A stretch of 64,000 nt of DNA from Streptococcus sp. LYSM12 (lineage in GTDB: Bacteria; Bacillota; Bacilli; Lactobacillales; Streptococcaceae): contig NZ_SPOZ01000003.1 in the NCBI RefSeq assembly GCF_004569635.1, positions 1-64,000 of the forward strand. The letters are read 5' to 3'. Shown one piece after another: positions 48,436 to 58,694 of the stretch; position 1 is the stretch's first letter, and the number at the start of each line of letters is the position of its first letter. The notes under the pieces are model-generated. The model was given only the letters and a program-made list of their open reading frames with translations. It searched no databases and was not told the DNA's origin. The translations under genes were made by a program, and so were the position numbers.

Positions 48436-48475
48436 AAACTGCATTCGATAAAAAGTTCTATCGGGTGCAGTTTTT
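48436..48475 (+). terminator. Terminator before rgpA
   Basis: AAACTGCATTCGATA (48436) pairs with TATCGGGTGCAGTTT (48459) and T-tract continues, isolating the rgp operon from upstream transcription. Confidence 0.75.
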
Positions 48476-48527
48476 CATAGGTGGGGCAGGGAACCCTCGC
48501 TTTTTCTATGTTTTTCGCCTGTAAATA

Positions 48528-48536
48528 TGGTATAAT
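48528..48536 (+). promoter_or_regulatory. Promoter -10 of the rgp operon
   Basis: TGGTATAAT is an extended -10, 35 bases before ATG of rgpA. No good -35. All following genes to 61004 are packed with gaps under 25 bases or overlaps, so this may drive the whole cluster. Confidence 0.6.
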
Positions 48537-48570
48537 TATCTGATATTACTTTTTAAGAGTTTAGGATATT

Positions 48571-49719
48571 ATGAGACACGTTTTTATCATTGGTAGTCGA
48601 GGATTGCCAGCCAAGTATGGTGGGTTTGAGACCTTTGTCGAGCAACTGGTGACTCGCCAAAATAATATGGATATAAAGTATCATGTGGCCTGTTTGTCAG
48701 ACCAGACACACCAGATACATACGGATTATCAAGGGGCAGATTGTTTTACTATTAATCCTCCTGCACTAGGATCTGCGCGCGTGATTGCCTATGATATGCT
48801 GGCGATTCGCTATGCCTTATCCCTTATCAAAAAAGATCAAATTCAAAAGCCGGTTTTTTATATTCTAGGAAATACTATTGGGGCCTTTATTGCGCCTTTT
48901 GCCCACCAGATTCATGCGGTAGGAGGAAGTCTCTTTGTCAATCCAGACGGGCTGGAGTGGAAACGTAGCAAATGGTCTAAACCTGTACAAGCATATCTGA
49001 AATTTTCTGAAAAAATGATGGCTAAATACGCTGATTTGATGATTGCAGATAATGAAGGCATTGAGGACTATATCCGAGCTGAGTACTCCACTACTAGGAC
49101 ACGATTTATTGCCTACGGTACTGATTTAAATCCAACAAGGTTAACAAAAGAATCTGAGCAAGTTCGCCGTTGTTTTGCACAGTGGGCTATTAAAGAAAAG
49201 GAATTTTACCTCATAATTGGCCGCTTTGTTCCTGAGAATAATTATGTAACGATTATCAAGGAATTTATGACGAGCCATACCAAACGTGATTTGGTCATCG
49301 TAACGAACCATGAACGTTCAACTTATTTCCAAAAGTTAAAAGAGGAAGCAGGCTTTGAGTCAGATAGGCGTATTAAGTTTATTGGGACAGTGTATGACCA
49401 AGAATTACTCAAATATCTTCGACAAGAGTGTCGCGCCTATATCCATGGACATGAAGTAGGTGGAACAAATCCCAGTCTTTTAGAAGCTCTAGCTCAAACC
49501 AACGAAAACTTAGTATTAGGTGTTGATTTTAATCGCAAAGTTGCCCTCAATGCTGTTCGTTATTGGAAAAAAGAAGTGGGTTCGTTGTCGACCTTGATTA
49601 ATCAAATAGATGGTCAAGAAGAAGCACTAGATTTGGGTCAAAAGGCCAAGAAACATATGCAAGATTACTATACTTGGGAGGAAATTGTCCGTCAATATGA
49701 GGACTTATTTTTATCATGA
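48571..49719 (+). CDS. rgpA: Rhamnosyltransferase RgpA (DUF1972 plus GT4)
   Basis: A 382-residue enzyme. The N-terminus has GSRGLPAKYGGFETFVEQL, the DUF1972 hallmark, and the C-terminal GT4 part has IHGHEVGGTNPSLLEAL with the sugar-nucleotide Glu. It corresponds to GacB/RgpA, which adds the first L-rhamnose to the lipid-linked acceptor on the cytoplasmic side. It overlaps rgpB by 4 bases. Confidence 0.92.
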   Translation: MRHVFIIGSRGLPAKYGGFETFVEQLVTRQNNMDIKYHVACLSDQTHQIHTDYQGADCFTINPPALGSARVIAYDMLAIRYALSLIKKDQIQKPVFYILGNTIGAFIAPFAHQIHAVGGSLFVNPDGLEWKRSKWSKPVQAYLKFSEKMMAKYADLMIADNEGIEDYIRAEYSTTRTRFIAYGTDLNPTRLTKESEQVRRCFAQWAIKEKEFYLIIGRFVPENNYVTIIKEFMTSHTKRDLVIVTNHERSTYFQKLKEEAGFESDRRIKFIGTVYDQELLKYLRQECRAYIHGHEVGGTNPSLLEALAQTNENLVLGVDFNRKVALNAVRYWKKEVGSLSTLINQIDGQEEALDLGQKAKKHMQDYYTWEEIVRQYEDLFLS

Positions 49720-50645
49720 AAGTAAATATAGTATTGTCCACCTATAATGGTGAGCAATTTTTAGCGCAACAGATTGAAAGCATTCAAGCGCAGACCTTTA
49801 CTGATTGGAATCTTTTGATTCGTGATGATGGTTCAACGGATGGGACGACGGATGTCATTCGTCAATTTATGGCGAAAGATGAGCGTATTCGTTGGATCAA
49901 TGAGGAACATATCGAGAACCTTGGAGTTATCAAGAGTTTTCATGCTTTGGTTCAATACGAAGAAGCGGATGTTTACTTTTTCAGTGATCAAGATGATATT
50001 TGGTTACCTGAAAAATTACAACTAGCTTTGGATGAAGCAGACTTATATCTGCCAGAAGTGCCTCTCATGATTTATACGGATTTGAAAGTGGTAGACCAGA
50101 ATTTACAGGTCGTACAGGAAAGTATGATTCGTAGCCAGTCAGATCATGCCAATACCGAATTGGTAGAGGAATTGACGGAAAATACTGTGACGGGTGGTGT
50201 ATCCATGGTCAACCATGCCTTGGTGCAACTGTGGAATGAAACAGATGCTATTCTGATGCATGATTGGTACTTGGCTCTCTTAGCAAGTGCTTTTGGAAAA
50301 CTGGTTTATATTGATGTAGCAACGGAGCTTTACCGTCAGCATGGGAATAACGTTCTTGGCGCGCGGACATGGTCTAAGCGGATGTACAAATGGTTGCGGC
50401 CATACTTATTATTTTCCATGTATTGGGAATTGATTAAAGGTAGCCAAGCCCAAGCAAGTCATCTCTTAGCTCTGCCATTGACCAAAGAAAAAAAAGAATT
50501 AGTACAGGCATTTGTGACAATCATGGAGAAGCCTATGCTGGAACGTTACAAAATATTAAAAAAATATGGTTTGCGAAAAAACAAGAGATTTCATACTCTT
50601 GTCTTTACCATTTTAATCGTGACCAAATTTGCCTATAAGGAGTAA
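49716..50645 (+). CDS. rgpB: Rhamnosyltransferase RgpB (GT2)
   Basis: A 309-residue GT2 with VLSTYNGEQFLAQQIESI at the start, RDDGSTDGT (about 37) and FSDQDDIWLPEKL (about 88), the DxD-type site. It matches RgpB/GacC, an alpha-1,3-rhamnosyltransferase of backbone synthesis. ATG overlaps the rgpA stop. Confidence 0.93.
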   Translation: MKVNIVLSTYNGEQFLAQQIESIQAQTFTDWNLLIRDDGSTDGTTDVIRQFMAKDERIRWINEEHIENLGVIKSFHALVQYEEADVYFFSDQDDIWLPEKLQLALDEADLYLPEVPLMIYTDLKVVDQNLQVVQESMIRSQSDHANTELVEELTENTVTGGVSMVNHALVQLWNETDAILMHDWYLALLASAFGKLVYIDVATELYRQHGNNVLGARTWSKRMYKWLRPYLLFSMYWELIKGSQAQASHLLALPLTKEKKELVQAFVTIMEKPMLERYKILKKYGLRKNKRFHTLVFTILIVTKFAYKE

Positions 50646-50647
50646 AC

Positions 50648-51451
50648 ATGGATATTCTTTCCAAGAAAAATCGAATTCTCTTAAAAGAATTGATAAAAAC
50701 TGATTTTAAATTACGCTACCAAGGGTCTGTTATCGGTTATCTCTGGTCTATCTTGAAACCACTCATGATGTTTGCGATTATGTACGTGGTCTTTGTTCGT
50801 TTCCTGCGCTTGGGTGGTGATGTACCACATTTCCCTGTTGCACTCTTATTAGCCAATGTTATCTGGTCGTTCTTTTCAGAAGCAACCAATATGGGAATGG
50901 TATCGATTATCAGCCGTGGTGATCTACTTCGTAAATTAAGCTTTTCAAAGCATATTATCGTTTTATCGGCCATCTGTGGTGCCATGATTAATTTTGGGAT
51001 TAACTTGGTTGTTGTTTTGATTTTTGCACTAATCAATGGGGTATCCATTTCTTGGAGTGCTATTTTTGCTCCGCTACTATTCTTAGAGCTTTTCTTGTTA
51101 GCGTTTGGCGTGGCGCTACTCTTGTCAACATTATTTGTCAAATTCCGAGACTTGGGACAAATCTGGGAAGTAATGATGCAAGCTGGAATGTATGCGACGC
51201 CAATTATCTATCCCATTACATTTGTATCAAACCAAAGCATTACGGCAGCAAAAGTTATGATGTTGAGCCCATTGGCTCAAATTATCCAAGATTTGCGCTA
51301 TTTATTGATTGATAAGGCTAATGTTACTATTTGGCAAATGTCCAATCACTGGTGGTATATTGTGATTCCATATCTGATTCCTGCCGTGGTTTTTGCATTT
51401 GGCTTGACCATTTTTAATCGTAGTGCCAAACGTTTTGCGGAGATTATTTAA
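50648..51451 (+). CDS. rgpC: Polysaccharide ABC transporter permease
   Basis: A 267-residue ABC-2 type permease with about six transmembrane helices. TDFKLRYQGSVIGYLWSILKP at the N-terminus (split across residues 16-36) is the family signature. With RgpD it exports lipid-linked rhamnan. It overlaps rgpD by one base (TAATG). Confidence 0.95.
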   Translation: MDILSKKNRILLKELIKTDFKLRYQGSVIGYLWSILKPLMMFAIMYVVFVRFLRLGGDVPHFPVALLLANVIWSFFSEATNMGMVSIISRGDLLRKLSFSKHIIVLSAICGAMINFGINLVVVLIFALINGVSISWSAIFAPLLFLELFLLAFGVALLLSTLFVKFRDLGQIWEVMMQAGMYATPIIYPITFVSNQSITAAKVMMLSPLAQIIQDLRYLLIDKANVTIWQMSNHWWYIVIPYLIPAVVFAFGLTIFNRSAKRFAEII

Positions 51452-52668
51452 TGACAGAAAAAAACATTGCAGTAAAAATTGAACACGTTAGTAAGTTCTT
51501 CCGCTTGCCAACGGAGCAAACCTATAGTTTACGTACCGCTATGGTGAACCGTTTTAAAGGAATTAAAGGTTACCGTGAACAGCATGTTTTAAAAGATATT
51601 TCTTTTGAGGTTTACAAGGGGGATTTCTTTGGAATTCTTGGGCGTAATGGGTCAGGAAAATCAACCCTATTAAAAATTATTTCAGAAATCTATGTTCCTG
51701 AAAAAGGAAAAGTAACCATTGATGGGAAACTGGTTTCCTTTATTGAATTGGGAGTTGGCTTCAATCCCGAATTAACAGGGCGAGAAAATGTCTACATGAA
51801 TGGTGCTATGCTTGGTTTTACCACAGAAGAAGTGGATGCCATGTATGATGATATTGTTGAATTTGCTGAGCTCAAGGAGTTTATGAATCAAAAACTTAAG
51901 AATTACTCTAGCGGTATGCAGGTTCGCCTAGCCTTTTCAGTAGCTATTAAGGCGCAGGGTGATATCTTGATTTTGGATGAAGTTCTAGCAGTCGGTGATG
52001 AAGCCTTTCAACGCAAATGTAATGATTATTTCCAAGAACGCAAGAAAAGTGGCAAGACAACTATTCTCGTCACTCATGATATGGGCGCTGTTAAAAAATA
52101 TTGTAATCGGGCAGTCTTGATTGAAAATGGCCTCGTCAAATCGCTTGGGAATCCTTCTGATGTAGCCAATCAATATAGTTTGGACAATACAGTGATGTCT
52201 GCTCCACAAGCGGTTGTCGAAGAAGACCCAGCAGCAGAAACTCAGCCAGTTCAACTAGAGGTGGAGCATTTTTCAGCTAAGTTGCTCTCTCGTCCTCATT
52301 TGATGCCTGAGGAGGAATTTGAATTTGAATTTTCCTATGAGTTACTAAAGGAGCAGCAGACACATATTGCGATGTCCTTCATCGATTTAGATACCAATGT
52401 CGGTTATTATAATGACAATTCAATGGATATTGAAATCAAGGAAATAGGTGCTCATACCATTCGTTATCGTTGTAGTTTCCCATACTTTAATCAGGCAAGA
52501 TTAAAATTAGTGGCTACTGTACGGGATAACCAGAAACGCATTCTGGCTTTCTTACCAGAAGAGCAGGCTCCTGTGATTTTTGTTGAACGAGTGAAAGATG
52601 ATAGATTGACAGAATCAGCAAAAGATGCGGCGACAGGACTCTTGAAACGAAATGGTAAGTGGATGTAA
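51451..52668 (+). CDS. rgpD: Polysaccharide ABC transporter ATPase
   Basis: A 405-residue ATPase. Walker A LGRNGSGKSTLLK is at about 64-76, the signature YSSGMQVRLAF near 150 and Walker B ILILDEVLAVGDE near 170, with switch THDMG. Residues about 265-400 form a Wzt-like carbohydrate-binding domain, consistent with recognising the finished chain. Normal length for RgpD. Confidence 0.95.
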   Translation: MTEKNIAVKIEHVSKFFRLPTEQTYSLRTAMVNRFKGIKGYREQHVLKDISFEVYKGDFFGILGRNGSGKSTLLKIISEIYVPEKGKVTIDGKLVSFIELGVGFNPELTGRENVYMNGAMLGFTTEEVDAMYDDIVEFAELKEFMNQKLKNYSSGMQVRLAFSVAIKAQGDILILDEVLAVGDEAFQRKCNDYFQERKKSGKTTILVTHDMGAVKKYCNRAVLIENGLVKSLGNPSDVANQYSLDNTVMSAPQAVVEEDPAAETQPVQLEVEHFSAKLLSRPHLMPEEEFEFEFSYELLKEQQTHIAMSFIDLDTNVGYYNDNSMDIEIKEIGAHTIRYRCSFPYFNQARLKLVATVRDNQKRILAFLPEEQAPVIFVERVKDDRLTESAKDAATGLLKRNGKWM

Positions 52669-52687
52669 AGATAAAGGTGCATAAGGA

Positions 52688-54457
52688 ATGAAGAAGAGGA
52701 TTTTAGTTGTTTCTCCAACAGGAACTTTAGATAATGGAGCGGAAAAGTCCATCGTCAATCTGATGATTTATCTAGCGGGTAAAGGCTATCATGTCTTCAA
52801 TGCTTATCCGGATAATCAGCATGAAACTAAGGAGCGCTACATTCAAGTATTAGAAGAACATCAGATTAAGACCATTTCTATTCCCACTGCAAAATGGTGG
52901 TGGCCTGAAGCACCAGGAACTGTTCCATTTTTAAAAACAGAGCAGATTTTGGCCTATCAGCAGGCAATTTTTATCATTCGTCAGATTATTAGAGAAGAAA
53001 ATATTCAACTAGTCATTTCAAATACAGCCAATGTTTTTCAAGGAAGTATAGCAGCTGCCTGTGAAGCAGTCCCTCATTTTTGGCTGTTCCATGAATTTCC
53101 TACGAAAGAATTTGCATACTATCGTGAAAAAATAGAATTTATGGTGCAAAATTCCGCAGCAATTTTTGCTGTTCATGGTAATTTACATGAAAGATTAAAG
53201 GAGTTATTCCCTGCCTCCACAGATATTCAATCCTTTATTCCTTATTCTGATATAGAAGGTACGCCTTTACAAGAAAGTACAAGTCGTAGGCTTGTATCCA
53301 TTGGGCGTATCAATGAAAACAAGAATCAACTTGAGTTGATAAAAGCCTATCACCAATTAAATCAACCTCAGTATCCCCTAGTCTTTATTGGAGATTGGGA
53401 TGAGGCATACAAGGCACAATGTGATGACTATATTGCTGAGCATAAGGTGACAAATGTCCATTTTCTAGGACATCAGAACCAGCCTTGGGGATTGGTCAGT
53501 AAATCAGATATTTGCGTTTTGAATTCTCAATCAGAAGCCTTTCCTCTCGTCTTTGTTGAAGCTGTTTTAAATGGTGTTCCAGTGATTGCTTCAGATAATC
53601 TAGGGTATCAATCAGTAAAGAGTTTCTTGCAAGCGGGTACCCTGTATCATTTAGGAGATGTGAAACAATTAGTGCAGTACTTGAAAGAGCATTTGGAGCG
53701 ATTTGAAGTGCACAAGGAGGAGAGCTTGAGGCAACAGAAAATTGCTCGGGGAATTTACTGTATTGATACATGTTACCAGCAGATTCTTAAGGCAATTGAA
53801 GGGAATCCAACTTCCCCAGCTAAAGGGCTACATGCGATTCGCTATCTTTTAGGAGAGGTTGATTATCGTCATCTCCAATCATTGGTCGATGAGCAGTTCA
53901 TTACCGTCTATTTTGAAAAAGGTGGAACCTTTAGTGAGACACATACTACCGTTTATCCCCTAGAATTGCAGGGAACGATTGACATCCTACTTCCTGAAGA
54001 TTGCCAAAAAATTCGAATCGACATGACCGAAAGGCCTAGTTTTTATACTCATATTCAGCTTCTTGCGCTAGATTATGATACTAGCCTTTTACCGATCTTT
54101 ACGAATGGTTTGGTCTATCGCGATTCCTATATTTTTCCAAATCCAGATCCACAGCTCATTTTCCAAGTGCCATCTTTCTATGGAAAAAGGGTGCGTTTAC
54201 GTTATTCTTTATATGAAATCGATGAGGTGATGTCAGATGCTTATATCGGAAAACAGTTGGCCCAGGAATTGCTAAATCTTCGTAGTAGATTAAAACTGCT
54301 AGAGGCAAAAGAAGTAGACTATCAGCAAGAACGAATCAAGGTTGAGAAGATGCAACGACAATTAGAAGAAATAACGGCTCAATACAATCAGACTATTGCC
54401 TCTCGTCGTTGGACGATTTCAACGGCACTAATAAACTTTTTTAGGAGAAAAAAATGA
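52688..54457 (+). CDS. Glycosyltransferase of the rhamnan cluster (GT4, RgpE/GacF-like)
   Basis: A 589-residue enzyme. The N-terminal PTGTLDNGAEKSIVNL motif and the GT4 donor site SQSEAFPLVFVEAVLNG (about 278) are clear. The C-terminal about 200 residues form another domain and a coiled coil (about 525-575). By position between rgpD and rgpF it corresponds to RgpE/GacF, but sequence identity with those was not tested. It overlaps rgpF by four bases. Confidence 0.85.
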   Translation: MKKRILVVSPTGTLDNGAEKSIVNLMIYLAGKGYHVFNAYPDNQHETKERYIQVLEEHQIKTISIPTAKWWWPEAPGTVPFLKTEQILAYQQAIFIIRQIIREENIQLVISNTANVFQGSIAAACEAVPHFWLFHEFPTKEFAYYREKIEFMVQNSAAIFAVHGNLHERLKELFPASTDIQSFIPYSDIEGTPLQESTSRRLVSIGRINENKNQLELIKAYHQLNQPQYPLVFIGDWDEAYKAQCDDYIAEHKVTNVHFLGHQNQPWGLVSKSDICVLNSQSEAFPLVFVEAVLNGVPVIASDNLGYQSVKSFLQAGTLYHLGDVKQLVQYLKEHLERFEVHKEESLRQQKIARGIYCIDTCYQQILKAIEGNPTSPAKGLHAIRYLLGEVDYRHLQSLVDEQFITVYFEKGGTFSETHTTVYPLELQGTIDILLPEDCQKIRIDMTERPSFYTHIQLLALDYDTSLLPIFTNGLVYRDSYIFPNPDPQLIFQVPSFYGKRVRLRYSLYEIDEVMSDAYIGKQLAQELLNLRSRLKLLEAKEVDYQQERIKVEKMQRQLEEITAQYNQTIASRRWTISTALINFFRRKK

Positions 54458-56208
54458 AGCGCCTGCTTTTATACGTTCATTTCAATAAATACCAATCGCT
54501 TAGTTCGCATGTGCTCTATCAATTAGAAAAAATGCGTCCGCTTTTTTCGCACTTGGTATTTATTAGCAATAGCCCGATGTCGGCTAGAGACCAAGAGTAT
54601 TTGCAGACGCATCATTTAATTGATGACTTTCTCCAGCGGGAAAATATCGGCTTTGACTTTGCTGCTTGGCGAGATGGAATGGTACATATTGGCTTTTCAA
54701 CCCTTGCAGAGTATGATTCGGTTACTCTTATGAATGATACTTGCTTTGGACCTTTATGGGATATGGCATCCATTTATCAGCAGTTTGAAAGAGATCCAGA
54801 AACAGATTTCTGGGGCATGACCAATTTCCGTAAGACAGCTGATTTTAAAGAGCATCTTCAAAGTTATTACCTTTCTTTTTCCAAGGAGGTAGTAACCTCC
54901 AAGGCTTTCCAAGATTTTTGGACAGGTGTTCAGAATTACACAGCTGTGCAAGACGTTATTGACCGTTATGAAACACAGGTAACCACCAGTTTGACGGATG
55001 CTGGATTTTCTTACAAGGCTGTTTTTGATACAGTTGAGGTAGATACCAGTGGGATGTTGCATCCAGATTTTTCTTATTACAATCCAACTGCTATCCTAAA
55101 AAATAGGGTTCCTTTTATCAAGGTTAAGGCTATTGACGCCAACCAGCATATTATTCCCTATATTCTTAACCAACTTGAATTGGAGTCCAGCTATCCTGTT
55201 GCTTTAATCGTATCTCACATGTCCAATATCAACTATCCTGATTTTAAATATCTGTTGGGGCGCAAATATCTGCAAGAAGCTCATGCTGATTTGACTGGTA
55301 AGAAAATAGCTGTCCATCTTCATGTCTTTTATGTGGATCTCTTACAAGAGTTCTTAGATGCTTTCCAAGGTTTTGGTTTTGCTTACGATCTCTTTATTAC
55401 CACAGATAGTGAAACAAAACGTCCTGAGATTGACGTTATTTTAGCGAATAATGAACAGAGTGCAGCTATTTTTGTTACGGGAAATATTGGTCGCGATGTT
55501 CTTCCGATGCTGAAATTGAAAGAGCAGCTAAAGGACTATGATTTTGTGGGCCATTTCCATACCAAAAAATCAAAAGAAGCTGATTTTTGGGCTGGTGAAT
55601 CGTGGCGCAAGGAATTGATTGCTATGCTGGTTCGTCCTGCTCATAGCATTTTATCTAATTTGACAAAGCAAGCGGATCTTGGTTTGGTCATTGCTGATAT
55701 TCCAACTTTCTTCCGCTACAACAAGATTGTGGAGGCCTACAATGAACATCAAATTGCGCCAGCTATGAATGATCTATGGCAAAAAATGGGGATGCAGAAA
55801 GCGATTGATTTTGGTGCTCTTCACACCTTTGTCATGTCTTATGGAACGTATATTTGGTTCAAATATGATGCTCTTAAGCCTCTTTTTGATTTAGAATTGA
55901 CGGATGCAGACGTGCCAGCGGAGCCGTTGCCTCAAAATTCTATTCTCCATGCTATCGAACGCCTCTTGGTATATATTGCATGGAATTGTCAATACGATTT
56001 TCGAATAGCACCAAATCCTGTGGCGTTGACACCGTTTATTGACAATAAATTGCTCAACGAGCGTGGAGATGCACTTCCGCATACTTATGTTAATTTTGAT
56101 CATTTGGGTGGTATCAAAGGTGCTGCCAAGTATATCATTATCGGTCCCTTGCGCGCTATAAAATATATAATAGAAAGATGTTTGAAAAAAATAAAAGCCA
56201 AGAAGTAA
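54454..56208 (+). CDS. rgpF: Rhamnan synthesis protein RgpF
   Basis: A 584-residue protein of the rhamnan synthesis F family. It has YVHFNKYQSLSSHVLYQL at the start, ENIGFDFAAWRDGM (about 65), a second module with NIGRDVLPML (about 345) and HFHTKKS (about 365). RgpF/GacG elongates the polyrhamnose backbone. The start overlaps the previous gene and the stop overlaps the next ATG. Confidence 0.94.
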   Translation: MKRLLLYVHFNKYQSLSSHVLYQLEKMRPLFSHLVFISNSPMSARDQEYLQTHHLIDDFLQRENIGFDFAAWRDGMVHIGFSTLAEYDSVTLMNDTCFGPLWDMASIYQQFERDPETDFWGMTNFRKTADFKEHLQSYYLSFSKEVVTSKAFQDFWTGVQNYTAVQDVIDRYETQVTTSLTDAGFSYKAVFDTVEVDTSGMLHPDFSYYNPTAILKNRVPFIKVKAIDANQHIIPYILNQLELESSYPVALIVSHMSNINYPDFKYLLGRKYLQEAHADLTGKKIAVHLHVFYVDLLQEFLDAFQGFGFAYDLFITTDSETKRPEIDVILANNEQSAAIFVTGNIGRDVLPMLKLKEQLKDYDFVGHFHTKKSKEADFWAGESWRKELIAMLVRPAHSILSNLTKQADLGLVIADIPTFFRYNKIVEAYNEHQIAPAMNDLWQKMGMQKAIDFGALHTFVMSYGTYIWFKYDALKPLFDLELTDADVPAEPLPQNSILHAIERLLVYIAWNCQYDFRIAPNPVALTPFIDNKLLNERGDALPHTYVNFDHLGGIKGAAKYIIIGPLRAIKYIIERCLKKIKAKK

Positions 56209-58694
56209 TGAAAAAAATCAAGCAGTATCTACAAGAAATCAATTGGAAACAGAATGTCCATATTCTCGTTTTATGTGCAGCTGTGCTTTCTATTGTTTTG
56301 TATCACATAACAGATCGTGCTTTAGAAGATGTCAATTTAACCTCTTCGGTTAAACAATTTCAAGAAATCCTATTCTTCTTACAGGGATTAGGGATCATTG
56401 TTTTAGGAATTTATCTATCTCGCAGTCTCAACAAATGGTTTTATTTCAAATTTAGTGTACAAGTAATCATTTATCTGCTGGTTTCTTATGGGGTTTATAT
56501 TACGAGACAACTCAATAATGAAAAGTTCCAAATGTGGAATTTTTCAAAAAATCAATTTTGGGAATGGCATGCTCTCCCAATCCTAGGTTGGATATTTTTG
56601 GTAGCTGTACTCTATAAATATTTATTAGAAGCTTCATCTATGTCTTCTGTAGAAGCAGAAACTAACAAGCTTGTAAGCCCCTCAAATTGGGTAGTCCATT
56701 TTATACTTCCTATTTTAATCTTTTCTGATTCTAAATTATCCCTTACTATTATGCAAAACATTACAGGATTACTTGATGACAGTCAAGTTGACCGTTACGT
56801 AGTCCTGTTCCTACCCAATTTGATTATTGCAATGGTCGGTAGTATTTTGCTATCTTTTATGTTTTTCAAAGCGATAGAACTGCTAAGACAGAACAAAGCC
56901 AGTGTTTCTCTCAGTATCATTACAAGTTTCGTAATGGCATTGGTCATCAATTACTACCTTCAATTAGGGGTTCAAGATGACAGTGCGCTACTTGATAAAT
57001 TCATTTTTGAAGGAGCCACTCTTTACCAGATTCTCTTTTTTGTGGTTTTCTATCTTCTAGTTTATGTTCTGATCAATCGCTATGTTCTCTCTACACTATT
57101 ATTGATTTCATTTAGTACGATTATCGCAGTTGCCAATTATTTGAAAGAATCTATGCGTAGCGAGCCCTTGCTGATTACAGATTTTGTCTGGATACAAGAT
57201 ACCAACTTGATTCTTAGTTTTGTAGATAAACAATATTTCGTTTATCTACTGGGGATGATTGTCCTTCCAATTATCCTTTACGTTGTTCTTAGAAAGCGTG
57301 TTTTAGTTAATCCAATTTTTGGGAAAAAACGGTATCGAGTGCTTGTTTTTGCAGCTTTAGTGACGCTCGTTGTTAGTGTATTTGCCGTTTTCAAAACCGA
57401 AGAAAATGCTAAAGTAATCCCCGGGATTCCAGTTGTTTCTAAATTGAATAATTGGCAAGATATTGAATGGTTTGGTTTTTCGGTCAATGCTCGTTACAAA
57501 TCAGTAGCTTATGTATGGACTAAGCAACTGACTAAAAAAGTCATGGAAAAACCAGATGGCTATAGTCAAGAAGCGATTGATCAAATTGCCCAAAAATACA
57601 CAGATGTAGCTGAAAAAATCAATAGAAATCGAACAGAAAATATTTCCAATCAGACGGTTATTTATATTTTAAGTGAGAGTCTAGCAAATCCTGCCTATGT
57701 GGATGGTGTGAGCATCAGTCAAGAAGTTCTTCCCAATATCCAACTATTGAAGCAAGATACCACAAGTGGGTTAATGATTTCAGACGGTTATGGTGGCGGG
57801 ACAGCCAATATGGAGTTCCAAAGTTTAACTGGTCTGCCATTTTTCAATTATTCACCGTCAGTTTCAGTTTTATATACGGAAGTTGTTCCAAAAATGAAAG
57901 TATTTCCATCGATTAGTGATCACTTTGCTAGTGAGAATCGTTTGGTACTTCATCCGTCAGGAGCTAATAATTATAGCCGAAAAAATATTTACAAGCGACT
58001 AGGGTTTGAGCGACTAATCTTTGCTTCTGACACTAATGAGACCTTTAAAAATCAAGAAAAGGTCGGAGTCAGCATGAGTGATGAGGCAGTCTATGAAAAT
58101 ATTCTAGACAATATTGATCCGTCTAAAAATCAATTTTTCTCAGTTATTACCATGCAGAATCATGCACCATGGTCAGTCGGAAACCCAGTTGAGGTAACTG
58201 CATCAGGGCAAGATTTCACGGCAGAAGAAAATGATAAACTCACAGAATATTCTCGCCTATTAACTTATACAGATCAGGCAACTCAAAAATTTATTGAAGC
58301 CTTGTCCAACGTGGATAAGAATATCACAGTGGTCTTCTATGGAGATCATTTACCAGGGTTTTATCCAACGAAAGTATTTGAAAACAATCCTGATAGTAAA
58401 TTTGAGACGGATTACTTTATTTGGAGCAACCATAACACAAAAAAACTGGATCAATTCCCCTTGGTTCGGTCCAATGATTTAACAGCAGAATTGCTCCAGC
58501 ATACTGACTCAAAAGTATCACCATATTATGCGCTATTGACATTTCTACTAAATCAAGCTACTATAGGTAACGTAGATTCAGATATTAGTATCATTCAGGC
58601 TCAAGCAGACTTGAGAATGTTACAGTATGATATTAGTCTTGGCAAGGGATATATTCAAAAAAATAAGGATTTCTTTGTAATAGGAGATAAATAA
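56208..58694 (+). CDS. GacH-like glycerol phosphate transferase (LTA-synthase family)
   Basis: An 828-residue membrane enzyme. About 12 transmembrane helices fill residues 20-410, and a sulfatase/LTA-synthase domain (about 480-770) follows outside the cell. Visible site residues are Glu in LSESLANP, the catalytic Thr in GGGTANMEFQSLTG, QNHAPW and YGDHLPG. GacH/SccH homologues add glycerol phosphate to side-chain sugars of the rhamnan. ATG 56208 (TAATG overlap) is preferred to the frame start at 56178. Glycerol phosphate as donor group is inferred by homology. Confidence 0.9.
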   Translation: MKKIKQYLQEINWKQNVHILVLCAAVLSIVLYHITDRALEDVNLTSSVKQFQEILFFLQGLGIIVLGIYLSRSLNKWFYFKFSVQVIIYLLVSYGVYITRQLNNEKFQMWNFSKNQFWEWHALPILGWIFLVAVLYKYLLEASSMSSVEAETNKLVSPSNWVVHFILPILIFSDSKLSLTIMQNITGLLDDSQVDRYVVLFLPNLIIAMVGSILLSFMFFKAIELLRQNKASVSLSIITSFVMALVINYYLQLGVQDDSALLDKFIFEGATLYQILFFVVFYLLVYVLINRYVLSTLLLISFSTIIAVANYLKESMRSEPLLITDFVWIQDTNLILSFVDKQYFVYLLGMIVLPIILYVVLRKRVLVNPIFGKKRYRVLVFAALVTLVVSVFAVFKTEENAKVIPGIPVVSKLNNWQDIEWFGFSVNARYKSVAYVWTKQLTKKVMEKPDGYSQEAIDQIAQKYTDVAEKINRNRTENISNQTVIYILSESLANPAYVDGVSISQEVLPNIQLLKQDTTSGLMISDGYGGGTANMEFQSLTGLPFFNYSPSVSVLYTEVVPKMKVFPSISDHFASENRLVLHPSGANNYSRKNIYKRLGFERLIFASDTNETFKNQEKVGVSMSDEAVYENILDNIDPSKNQFFSVITMQNHAPWSVGNPVEVTASGQDFTAEENDKLTEYSRLLTYTDQATQKFIEALSNVDKNITVVFYGDHLPGFYPTKVFENNPDSKFETDYFIWSNHNTKKLDQFPLVRSNDLTAELLQHTDSKVSPYYALLTFLLNQATIGNVDSDISIIQAQADLRMLQYDISLGKGYIQKNKDFFVIGDK

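Noticed and set aside
56178-56207. Upstream ATG for the GacH-like gene
   Set aside because: It lies inside rgpF without a ribosome site, while ATG 56208 overlaps the rgpF stop as in neighbouring joints.
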